Source: Clostridia bacterium
GTDB taxonomy: Bacteria > Bacillota > Clostridia > Oscillospirales > Acutalibacteraceae
Direction: 5' to 3'
DNA: 64,000 nucleotides
Assembly: GCA_017430535.1 (NCBI GenBank)
Contig: JAFRMR010000013.1
Span: forward strand, 305,806-369,805
Shown here: one piece after another, positions 16,504-23,389 of the stretch
Layout of the letters: every line of letters begins with the position of its first letter
Numbering within the stretch: position 1 is the stretch's first letter
Notes under the pieces: generated by a model
What the model was told of the DNA's origin: nothing
The model's database searches: none
Seen by the model: only the letters and a program-made list of their open reading frames with translations
Position numbers and translations under genes: made by a program

Positions 16504-16570
16504 AGTATATATTATTTATTTTATTTGTCAATAAATCTTTATTGACTGTAAGCTCCGGGCGCATTATAAT
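16504..16570. promoter_or_regulatory. Divergent promoters sharing a perfect 20-bp palindrome
   Basis: The palindrome GTCAATAAATCTTTATTGAC at 16527-16546 contains the -35 box of each strand. Minus strand: TTGACA (16531-16526), 16-base spacer, TATACT (16509-16504), serving the 889-residue glycosidase. Plus strand: TTGACT (16542-16547), 17-base spacer, TATAAT (16565-16570), serving the kinase-like gene. A protein bound to the palindrome would cover both -35 boxes, so joint repression is likely. Confidence 0.7.
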
Positions 16571-16633
16571 CACTGTATAGATATATCCTGCCGTAATCGA
16601 ACGAAACAGAGAGAATAAAAAGGAAGTGAAACC

Positions 16634-17140
16634 GTGAAAAATATTGTGCTTATCGGTATGCCGGGCAGCGGCAAAAGCACCTGCGGAGTGCTTGCCGCAA
16701 AGGCAATGTGTATGGATTTTACAGATACCGATCTTCTTATACAGTCGGCTGAAAAGTGCACCCTTCAGCAGACCATAAACGAAAAAGGCAACGGCTATTT
16801 TGCCGCGGCAGAAGAAGCCGCCCTGCTTGCCTGTAATTATGATAATACCCTTATCGCTACCGGAGGCAGCGCCGTTTACAGCGAAAAAGGTATGCTTCAT
16901 CTCAAAGAGACGGGCACAGTTATTTATCTTAAAGTCAGCCTTGATGAAATGACCTCCCGTATAAAGAATATCAGAACCAGAGGCATTGTGCTGAAAGAGG
17001 GCGAAACCCTTGAGGATATGTTTCACCGCCGTGAAAAGCTCTATGAAAAATATGCGGATTATATAATCGATTGCACGGGAAGCACCGTGGAGCAGACTGT
17101 TGAAAAAATCTGCAGCATTAAAACAGAACAGAAAGCGTAA
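16634..17140 (+). CDS. Shikimate-kinase-like P-loop kinase with altered substrate pocket
   Basis: A 168-residue P-loop kinase of the shikimate-kinase fold. The Walker A motif is GMPGSGKST (residues 8-16), the DTD motif is at 31-33, and the lid and C-terminal arginines are present (Arg114, Arg116, Arg132, Arg133). Two shikimate-contacting features are changed. The conserved FR-x-x-E segment reads YFAAAEE (Ala57 where the arginine normally sits). The GGG loop reads GGS (77-79). Annotation pipelines would likely call it AroK, but the natural substrate may differ. It starts with GTG at 16634 behind AGGAAGTG. Transcription is divergent from the unassigned glycosidase and shares its regulatory palindrome, hinting at a sugar-related substrate. 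A terminator follows directly. Confidence 0.75.
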   Translation: MKNIVLIGMPGSGKSTCGVLAAKAMCMDFTDTDLLIQSAEKCTLQQTINEKGNGYFAAAEEAALLACNYDNTLIATGGSAVYSEKGMLHLKETGTVIYLKVSLDEMTSRIKNIRTRGIVLKEGETLEDMFHRREKLYEKYADYIIDCTGSTVEQTVEKICSIKTEQKA

Positions 17141-17171
17141 AAAAACAGAGGGCAGAACCCTCTGTTTTTTT
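17140..17171. terminator. Bidirectional intrinsic terminator
   Basis: ACAGAGGG / CCCTCTGT stem (17145-17152 and 17158-17165) with loop CAGAA, flanked by A6 and T7 runs. It lies between the convergent kinase-like and lysozyme genes. Confidence 0.9.
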
Positions 17172-17181
17172 CAGCAAATTA

Positions 17182-18228
17182 TTATGCGCTTATCATTGAA
17201 ATCAGCTTGGGCAGGAACTGCATAAACTTTTCAAACAGTTGCAGCAGCATTGTGAAAAACGATGCCATTGAGGATGAATCCCCCTGAGAGGCATCACCGG
17301 TTGAGGCGGAGTCCTCAGATACGGGCTCGGGCCTTGTTTCCGGCTCGGTCTGTGTTACCGTGGTGTCCTGCTCATCGGTTGCATCTTCTCCCGTTTCATC
17401 CGGGTTTTCGGCCTCGGGGTCTGTTGTTTCCGGAGCAGCGGGCTCGGTATAGCGCACCGAAACATCCACATTTCCGCTTATTCCGTCCACTGTACCCTTG
17501 CTGGTGTACTGCCACATTTCATAATTGCAGGAGTAATCAACATAGGAGTTATACCTTGCAAGCCATATGGGGTATGAAATAAAGCTCTGAAGCAGGTGTG
17601 ACGAGAGCAGGCTCACATTCACATAAAGCATTGTGTCATATCCTGCGGCCTCAATTTTTGAGCAGAAGTTGTTGCATATTGCGGTCAGGGTTATGCTGCT
17701 GAGCCTTGCCTCATAAAGTCTTCCCGTAAATGAGCCGTTTTTGGAGGCATACTCCACATCGTAAGCAACGGGCAGCTCAAAGGTCTTGCCGGCTATAAGC
17801 CCCAGAGTGTAGTTTGCCTCTGCGGTTGAGTCGTCCACCGAAACGGGCTGGCCGTAGAAGTAGGCGCCCACCTTAAGGCCTGCGGCTTTTGCTCCCGCAT
17901 AAAAGGTTTCAAAGCTTGTGTCCTGATTGAATGCGGCGGTTTTGTAGCCTCTGTAGCCTACACGGAGCATAACTCCCTCTATGCCGGCTTCATATACTTT
18001 GTTCCAGTCCGTTACGGTGTTGTAACTGGAAACATCGATTATAAAAGTTTTGTCATAGCCGCTCATTTTGTCCTCGTGGTAGTAACCGTCGGAAACAAAA
18101 ACCTGCGAGTAATCGGCCCTCTCCGCCGAAGCGTCGGGGGACAGCAGGCGGATGCCCACTGTAAATGTAAGGGCAACAGCCAGCAGGCAGGAAACCGCGC
18201 TTATGATTTTTCTGTTGGAATTTGTCAT
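17182..18228 (-). CDS. GH25 family lysozyme (muramidase), secreted
   Basis: A 348-residue exported muramidase that should cut the beta-1,4 bond between N-acetylmuramic acid and N-acetylglucosamine. A signal-anchor or signal peptide occupies residues 1-35. The GH25 domain follows, with FIIDVSSYNTVTDW at its start, RVGYRGYK, the AYDVEYAS catalytic Asp-x-Glu motif and the closing MWQYTSKG...VDVSV segment. After it comes a Thr/Glu/Pro-rich linker and a hydrophobic C-terminal tail (SSMASFFTMLLQLFEKFMQFLPKL). The start at 18228 was preferred because GGAG lies seven bases upstream; a longer frame adds 21 residues without a good site. A self-lysis or cell-wall remodelling role is likely; competition with neighbours is possible. 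Confidence 0.85.
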   Translation of the reverse strand: MTNSNRKIISAVSCLLAVALTFTVGIRLLSPDASAERADYSQVFVSDGYYHEDKMSGYDKTFIIDVSSYNTVTDWNKVYEAGIEGVMLRVGYRGYKTAAFNQDTSFETFYAGAKAAGLKVGAYFYGQPVSVDDSTAEANYTLGLIAGKTFELPVAYDVEYASKNGSFTGRLYEARLSSITLTAICNNFCSKIEAAGYDTMLYVNVSLLSSHLLQSFISYPIWLARYNSYVDYSCNYEMWQYTSKGTVDGISGNVDVSVRYTEPAAPETTDPEAENPDETGEDATDEQDTTVTQTEPETRPEPVSEDSASTGDASQGDSSSMASFFTMLLQLFEKFMQFLPKLISMISA

Positions 18229-18375
18229 TGCATTTCTCCGTTTTTCAGGCATTATAATAATAAGTGTAAATAAGTGATATTTTTGTTGCATTATCTGCCA
18301 AAATAATGAGCCACAAGATATTGTGTAAACTTTATTATACCATACTATATATCAATAATCAAGCATTAAAATAAA

Positions 18376-18401
18376 CCGGCACGGTTGGGATACCGTGCCG
18401 G
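18376..18401 (-). terminator. Intrinsic terminator of rsmA
   Basis: CCGGCACGG / CCGTGCCGG perfect 9-bp stem with loop TTGGGATA. On the minus strand it is followed by TTTATTTTAAT. It sits just after the rsmA stop. Confidence 0.75.
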
Positions 18402-18415
18402 CGTTAAGTTTTAAA

Positions 18416-19273
18416 CTATGATATTGCTTTCAGTTCGGCAGTAAGGTTAATGAAATCCTCCATTGTCAGGGCCTCCGCCCTTATGTTGCAGTCAAGGCCG
18501 CAGGCAGTAACCGCCCCGGCAATCTTATCCTTCGGTATTCCCAGACCGGAGCTTAAAGAGTTTACCAGTGTTTTCCTCCTCTGGCCGAAGGCGGCTTTCA
18601 CCGCCGCAAAAAACATCTCTTCGTTTTCCGATTCCACGGGTTTTTTGTCTTTTATATTCAGCCGTATCACACAGCTGTCAACCTTCGGCGAGGGCATAAA
18701 TGAGCTTCTGGGCACATCAAAAAGCATTTCCGTTTCCGCATAGCAGTTTACGGCTACGGTCACCGCCCCGCCGTCACGGCTGCCCACCTTTGCGCATATC
18801 CTCTGGGCCGCCTCCTTCTGCACCATAACCGTAATAGATTTAAGGGGCAGTCCGCTTTCAAGCAGCTTCATAAGGATAGGTGTTGTAATGTAGTAAGGCA
18901 GGTTTGCGCAAACGCAGATTTTTTCTCCGGGGAATTCCTGCTCAATTATCTTTTTCAGGTCGCATTTAAGGGCGTCGTCGTTAATGATTTTAACATTGTC
19001 AAAATCCCTTAGAGTATCATCCAGCAGGGGGATAAGGCGGCTGTCAAGCTCAATGGAAACCACCTTTTCTGCAACCTTTGCAAGCTCTGCGGTCAGCACC
19101 CCTATACCGGGCCCTATTTCAAGTGCTCCGCCTCCTTCGGCTCCGCATTCGTAAGCCATGCGGGGGCAAACCTCCGGGTCAATCAGAAAATTCTGCCCAA
19201 GGGATTTTGAAAAGCGGAAATTATCCTTTGCCAGTATTGCTTTTATCACATTTACATCCGTAAGATTATACAT
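18416..19273 (-). CDS. rsmA: 16S rRNA (A1518/A1519) dimethyltransferase RsmA (KsgA)
   Basis: A 285-residue methyltransferase that dimethylates two adjacent adenines near the 3' end of 16S rRNA during small-subunit assembly, using S-adenosylmethionine. The KsgA marks are clear: KSLGQNFLIDPEVCPRM near residues 23-39, the SAM motif ALEIGPGIGVLT near 50-61, and the NLPYYITTP catalytic motif near 122-130, followed by MVQKEAAQRI. The length fits the family (about 270-290). The gene is single, with a terminator directly downstream. It is divergent from galE across a 120-base gap that holds the galE promoter. Confidence 0.95.
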   Translation of the reverse strand: MYNLTDVNVIKAILAKDNFRFSKSLGQNFLIDPEVCPRMAYECGAEGGGALEIGPGIGVLTAELAKVAEKVVSIELDSRLIPLLDDTLRDFDNVKIINDDALKCDLKKIIEQEFPGEKICVCANLPYYITTPILMKLLESGLPLKSITVMVQKEAAQRICAKVGSRDGGAVTVAVNCYAETEMLFDVPRSSFMPSPKVDSCVIRLNIKDKKPVESENEEMFFAAVKAAFGQRRKTLVNSLSSGLGIPKDKIAGAVTACGLDCNIRAEALTMEDFINLTAELKAIS

Positions 19274-19329
19274 ATTTTCCTCCGGGATTTATCGGCGCCT
19301 TTTTTTGAAAAAATCCTGTCTGCTCCGCC

Positions 19330-19358
19330 TTGATTTTTCCTTTAATACATAATATAAT
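19330..19358 (+). promoter_or_regulatory. Promoter of the galE operon
   Basis: TTGATT (19330-19335), 17-base spacer, TATAAT (19353-19358), about 35 bases upstream of the galE ATG, which has AAAGGAG upstream. Confidence 0.7.
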
Positions 19359-19393
19359 AAACTGGTAATATTATATCGTAAAGGAGCGTTTTT

Positions 19394-20407
19394 ATGTCAA
19401 TTCTTGTTACAGGCGGCGCCGGATTCATCGGCTCGCACACCTGCCTTGAGCTTCTCAGCGCAGGCTACGATACCATTATACTCGATAATTTCTGTAACAG
19501 CAAGAGAGAAAGTATAAACAGGGTTGAGGAAATCACCGGCAAAAAGGTAAAGGTTTATGACTGCGATATAAGAGACAAAGCCGGCCTTGATAAAGTTTTT
19601 GCCGAAAACAGCATTGATGCCGTTATCCATTTTGCGGGCCTCAAAGCCGTGGGCGAAAGCGTTTCCAAGCCCCTTGAGTATTATGATAACAATATCGGCG
19701 GCACCGTAAAGCTTTGCGAGGCAATGCGTGACGCCGGCTGCAAAAAGATTGTTTTCAGTTCCTCCGCCACGGTTTACGGGGCAGAGAACCAGTCCCCATT
19801 AAGGGAGGATATGCCCGAGGGCAAAACCACAAACCCCTATGGTACCACCAAGCTTTATATTGAGCGGGTGCTTAAGGATACCTTCGCCTCCGATAATGAG
19901 TGGAGCATCTGCCTGCTCAGGTATTTCAACCCAATCGGCGCCCACAAGAGCGGCCGCATAGGCGAGGACCCAAAGGGCATCCCCAACAACCTTGTGCCCT
20001 ATATTGCTCAGGTTGCCGTAGGTAAAAGAGACCACCTGAATATTTACGGCAATGACTATAACACCCCCGACGGCACCGGAGTAAGGGACTATATACATGT
20101 TGTCGACCTGGCTCTCGGCCACATCAAGGCCGTTGAAAAAATTATGGGCGAAAAGGGCTGCTTCATTTATAACCTGGGCACCGGTGTGGGATACAGCGTG
20201 CTGGATGTTGTAAAGGCCTTTGAAAAAGCCTGCGGCCACAGTATAAAATACGAGTTTGCTCCCCGCAGGGCAGGGGACCTTGACACCTGCTATTCCGACC
20301 CCTCCAAAGCTCTCCGTGAGCTCGGCTGGAAGGCGGAAAGAGGCATTGAAGAAATGTGTGAGGACAGCTGGCGCTGGCAGTCCTCCAACCCGGACGGCTA
20401 TTGCTGA
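19394..20407 (+). CDS. galE: UDP-glucose 4-epimerase
   Basis: A 337-residue NAD-dependent epimerase that interconverts UDP-glucose and UDP-galactose (Leloir pathway, cell-surface sugar supply). The short-chain dehydrogenase core shows GGAGFIG (residues 7-13), FSSSATVYG (121-129) and the catalytic pair Tyr149-x3-Lys153 (NPYGTTK). GalE-type RYFNPIGAHKSG and the C-terminal GYSVLDVV and RRAGDLDTCY segments follow. Length matches E. coli GalE (338). It heads an operon of closely spaced genes. Its TGA overlaps the ATG of the following phosphatase by one base (TGATG). Confidence 0.95.
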   Translation: MSILVTGGAGFIGSHTCLELLSAGYDTIILDNFCNSKRESINRVEEITGKKVKVYDCDIRDKAGLDKVFAENSIDAVIHFAGLKAVGESVSKPLEYYDNNIGGTVKLCEAMRDAGCKKIVFSSSATVYGAENQSPLREDMPEGKTTNPYGTTKLYIERVLKDTFASDNEWSICLLRYFNPIGAHKSGRIGEDPKGIPNNLVPYIAQVAVGKRDHLNIYGNDYNTPDGTGVRDYIHVVDLALGHIKAVEKIMGEKGCFIYNLGTGVGYSVLDVVKAFEKACGHSIKYEFAPRRAGDLDTCYSDPSKALRELGWKAERGIEEMCEDSWRWQSSNPDGYC

Positions 20408-21009
20408 TGAAAAATTACATCTGGGATTTTGACGGTATGCTTTTTGACAGCTACCCCCACATCACCGCCGCTTTTCTTAAGATGATGGCGGATTTCGGCA
20501 GGCAGGCGGATTATGATAAAGCAAAGGCACTTCTTGAGGTTTCCTTTGCCACCTGCTATGAGTATTACGGGGTAACGGAAGAAATGGGTGAAAGGCACCA
20601 TTTTTATGAGCGGCAGTTTGATTTTATGCCTCCCGTTGTGCCCTTACCCAATACCTATGAAACCCTTAAAGCCGTTTGCGATAAAGGCGGGCGCAATATC
20701 CTTTACACCCACAGGGGCAGAGAAACCTCTCGCTATTACCTTGAAAAATACGGAATGACCGGTTTCTTTTCCTTTTTCACCGATTCCTCCGACGGTTTTC
20801 CGTCAAAGCCCGCGCCGGATGCCATTGAGCATATATGCCTTACCTGCGGCCTTGATAAAAGCGAAACCGTAATGACCGGTGACCGTGAGATTGATGTGCT
20901 GGCAGGCAGAAACGCCGGCATATACTCCTGCCTTTTCACCCGGGGCGAAGCCCCTAAAACCGCCGCAGATTATGTGATTCACGATATAAAAGAGATTCTG
21001 AGTTTTTAA
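20407..21009 (+). CDS. HAD-family phosphatase, phosphoglycolate-phosphatase-like
   Basis: A 200-residue HAD hydrolase. Motif I is WDFDGMLFDSYP (Asp at positions 7 and 9). Motif II is probably YTHRGRET, and motif IV is the late GDREIDVLAGRNAG near residue 155. A small helical cap (C1 type) lies between motifs I and II. The start was placed at the ATG overlapping the galE stop rather than the TTG six bases upstream, since coupled TGATG junctions are common. The substrate is not predictable; sugar phosphates fit the galE neighbourhood. Confidence 0.85.
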   Translation: MKNYIWDFDGMLFDSYPHITAAFLKMMADFGRQADYDKAKALLEVSFATCYEYYGVTEEMGERHHFYERQFDFMPPVVPLPNTYETLKAVCDKGGRNILYTHRGRETSRYYLEKYGMTGFFSFFTDSSDGFPSKPAPDAIEHICLTCGLDKSETVMTGDREIDVLAGRNAGIYSCLFTRGEAPKTAADYVIHDIKEILSF

Positions 21010-21019
21010 GGAGATACTT

Positions 21020-21289
21020 ATGAGAGCAGTTATAACCGTTATCGGCAAGGATATGGTAGGTATTCTTGCAAAGGTTTCCGGCGAATGCGCCGAGCACAAT
21101 ATCAATGTAATTGAGGTTACCCAGTCCATCCTTCAGGATATGTTCGCAATGATTATGATGGTTGAGATTTCCAAAGCGGATATTCCTTTCACTCAGTTTG
21201 CCGAAAAGATAGAAAAAATGGGCTCCGAAATGGGCCTTTCAATCCACGCCATGCACGAAGATATCTTCAACGCAATGCACACAATCTGA
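21020..21289 (+). CDS. ACT-domain protein, UPF0237 family
   Basis: An 89-residue single ACT domain (beta-alpha-beta-beta-alpha-beta), a fold that commonly binds amino acids as a regulatory signal. The start MRAVITVIGKDMVGILAKVS is the family signature, followed by NINVIEVTQSILQDMFAM. In many Firmicutes the UPF0237 gene is directly followed by the UPF0210 gene, as here (11-base gap), so the two are thought to form a functional pair. GGAGATACTT precedes the ATG. The ligand is unknown. Confidence 0.9.
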   Translation: MRAVITVIGKDMVGILAKVSGECAEHNINVIEVTQSILQDMFAMIMMVEISKADIPFTQFAEKIEKMGSEMGLSIHAMHEDIFNAMHTI

Positions 21290-21300
21290 GGTGAAAAACT

Positions 21301-22662
21301 ATGCTTAACGCAAAAGATATACTTGAAACCATCACCATGATTCAGGATGAGCACCTGGATGTGCGCACTATCACCATGGGCATTTCCCTTCTGGATTGCT
21401 GCCACAGCGATGTTGATGTGATGTGCGCAAAGGTTTACGATAAAATCACCCGTTACGCAAAGGACCTTGTCATAACCGGTGAAAATATAGAAAAAGAGCT
21501 GGGTATTCCCATTATCAATAAAAGAATATCCATTACTCCTGCGGCGATGATTCTCGCCTCCTGCGATAATAAAGATGCCGTTAAGCTGGCCCTTACCCTT
21601 GACCGGGCGGCAAAAACCTGCGGCGTCAATTTCCTCGGCGGCTTTTCCGCCCTTGTTCACAAGGGCTTCGGCCCCGGTGATAAGGAACTTATAGAGGCAA
21701 TCCCCCAGGCACTGGCTCAGACTGATTTTGTCTGCTCCTCCGTCAATATCGGCTCCACAAAAACCGGTATCAATATGGATGCAGTGGGCCTTATGGGCAA
21801 AGTTGTCAGAAAGAGCGCCGAGCTTACGGCGGATAAGGGCTGCATAGGCCCCGCAAAGCTTGTCGTTTTCTGCAACGCTCCCGAGGATAACCCCTTTATG
21901 GCAGGTGCTTTTCACGGCGCCGGCGAGCCCGACTGCGTAATTAACGTGGGCGTTTCCGGCCCCGGTGTAGTAAGGGCCGCTCTTGCCAAGGCAGGGGATA
22001 AGCTTGATTTGACTCAGGTTGCTGATCTGGTCAAAAAAACCGCTTTCAAAATCACCCGTATGGGTCAGCTTGTTGCCACCGAGGCCTCCCGCCGGCTGGG
22101 TGTTCCCTTCGGTATTGTGGATTTATCCCTTGCCCCCACTCCTGCGGTAGGCGATTCTGTTGCCTATATCCTTGAGGAGATGGGCCTTGAGTGCTGCGGC
22201 TGCCACGGCACCACTGCCGCTCTCGCTCTTCTCAATGATGCGGTAAAAAAAGGCGGAGTAATGGCCTCCTCCCATGTAGGCGGCCTTTCCGGCGCTTTTA
22301 TCCCCGTTACCGAGGATGCGGGCATGATTCACGCCGCCCAGTGCGGAGCCCTTTCAATCACAAAGCTTGAGGCTATGACTGCGGTTTGCTCCGTAGGTCT
22401 TGATATGATAAATATTCCCGGAGATACCCCGGCGGATGTAATAGCCGCAATTATTGCGGATGAGGCCGCCATAGGTATGGTCAATTCCAAAACCACGGCG
22501 GTCAGGGTTATACCCGCCATCGGCAAAAAGGTAGGGGAGGAGCTTAACTTCGGCGGCCTTCTCGGCTCAGGCCCGGTTATGCCCGTTTCCCTTTACTCTC
22601 CTTCAAAATTCATTGCAAGAGGGGGCAGAATCCCCGCCCCCATGCAGTCCCTTAAAAACTGA
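21301..22662 (+). CDS. UPF0210/DUF711 (PFL) family protein
   Basis: A 453-residue protein of the conserved UPF0210 (DUF711) family, with structural similarity to pyruvate-formate-lyase-like barrels but no proven activity. Recognisable stretches are the N-terminal [32 protein letters not shown] and a C-terminal glycine-rich [13 protein letters not shown]. Two internal Cys-rich or His-containing loops ([35 protein letters not shown]) could form an active site. It sits between the ACT protein and a TetR regulator. GAGGTGAAAAACT precedes the ATG. Function is genuinely unknown. Confidence 0.9.
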   Translation: MLNAKDILETITMIQDEHLDVRTITMGISLLDCCHSDVDVMCAKVYDKITRYAKDLVITGENIEKELGIPIINKRISITPAAMILASCDNKDAVKLALTLDRAAKTCGVNFLGGFSALVHKGFGPGDKELIEAIPQALAQTDFVCSSVNIGSTKTGINMDAVGLMGKVVRKSAELTADKGCIGPAKLVVFCNAPEDNPFMAGAFHGAGEPDCVINVGVSGPGVVRAALAKAGDKLDLTQVADLVKKTAFKITRMGQLVATEASRRLGVPFGIVDLSLAPTPAVGDSVAYILEEMGLECCGCHGTTAALALLNDAVKKGGVMASSHVGGLSGAFIPVTEDAGMIHAAQCGALSITKLEAMTAVCSVGLDMINIPGDTPADVIAAIIADEAAIGMVNSKTTAVRVIPAIGKKVGEELNFGGLLGSGPVMPVSLYSPSKFIARGGRIPAPMQSLKN

Positions 22663-22671
22663 GGTGGTTCC

Positions 22672-23259
22672 GTGCCCAAAAAAGATTCTCACAACACAAA
22701 AAACAAAATCATCAGCGCCGCCTGGTCTCTGTTTTATAAATACGGCTTTGAGCGCACCACCGTGGAGGATATAATTTTCCTTTCCTCCACCTCCCGTGGC
22801 TCGTTCTACCATTACTTCGGCGGCAAGGATGATTTGCTCAATACCCTTTCCGATTTGTTTGACAGCCGCTATGAGCAGCTCAGCGAAAAGCTTACGGATG
22901 ATATGTCTGCTTTTGAAAAGCTGATGTTCCTCAACCGCGAGCAGTTCGCTATGGTTGAAAACAGCGTGCCCATGGATCTGCTGGCAAGGATGTATTCCTC
23001 CCAGCTCACTTCCTCCGGCAGCAGGAATCTGCTGGACCATAACCGGGTTTACTATAAAATGCTCAGGCAGATTGTTATTGAGGGCAAAGAAAAGGGCGAA
23101 TTTATCCCCGGGGCGTCCGTCAATGAGATTGTCAGGGCCTACGCTATGTGCGAAAGAGCCCTTATCAGCGACTGGTGCCTTTCAAACGGCGAATATTCCC
23201 TGTGCAGGGAAGGGGAGGTTATGCTTCCCCGTCTGTTCAGAGGATTCATAAATAAATAG
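22672..23259 (+). CDS. TetR/AcrR family transcriptional regulator
   Basis: A 195-residue DNA-binding repressor-type protein. The N-terminal TetR helix-turn-helix is clear: KNKIISAAWSLFYKYGFERTTVEDII followed by SRGSFYHYFGGKDDLL (residues 8-53). The C-terminal ligand domain is divergent, as usual. It starts with GTG at 22672 behind GAGGTGG. The gene lies nine bases after the UPF0210 gene and before the secreted beta-helix protein, so it may control this operon or the secreted gene. The ligand is unknown. Confidence 0.9.
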   Translation: MPKKDSHNTKNKIISAAWSLFYKYGFERTTVEDIIFLSSTSRGSFYHYFGGKDDLLNTLSDLFDSRYEQLSEKLTDDMSAFEKLMFLNREQFAMVENSVPMDLLARMYSSQLTSSGSRNLLDHNRVYYKMLRQIVIEGKEKGEFIPGASVNEIVRAYAMCERALISDWCLSNGEYSLCREGEVMLPRLFRGFINK

Positions 23260-23278
23260 TTTTTCAGGAGGTAATAAA

Positions 23279-23389
23279 ATGAAAAAGAAGATTATTTCTC
23301 TCATCCTGTCCTTTGCCCTTGTGCTGGGCGCGGTTTTAATCGGCGTTATGTGCGCATCCGCACAGGATGAAATCCCCCCAGATCGATGA
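23279..23389 (+). pseudogene. Detached signal-peptide fragment of the secreted beta-helix protein (frameshifted 5' end)
   Basis: An ATG at 23279 with a near-perfect AGGAGG site seven bases upstream opens a frame that encodes a textbook signal peptide (MKKKIISLILSFALVLGAV...CASA), then DEIPPDR and a TGA at 23387-23389. The large following frame lies one base ahead. Removing a single C from the run of six at 23374-23379 joins the two smoothly (...DEIPQIDESYS...). The fragment is therefore best read as the 5' end of the next gene, separated by a one-base insertion, a sequencing error or slippage. Confidence 0.8.

Noticed and set aside
16454-17026. A 190-residue minus-strand frame over the kinase-like gene and the divergent promoter
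   Set aside because: It runs across the palindrome and both -35 boxes and has no ribosome-binding site.
21193-21915. A 240-residue minus-strand frame over the ACT and DUF711 genes
   Set aside because: It spans two real genes on the opposite strand, lacks a ribosome-binding site and shows no family.
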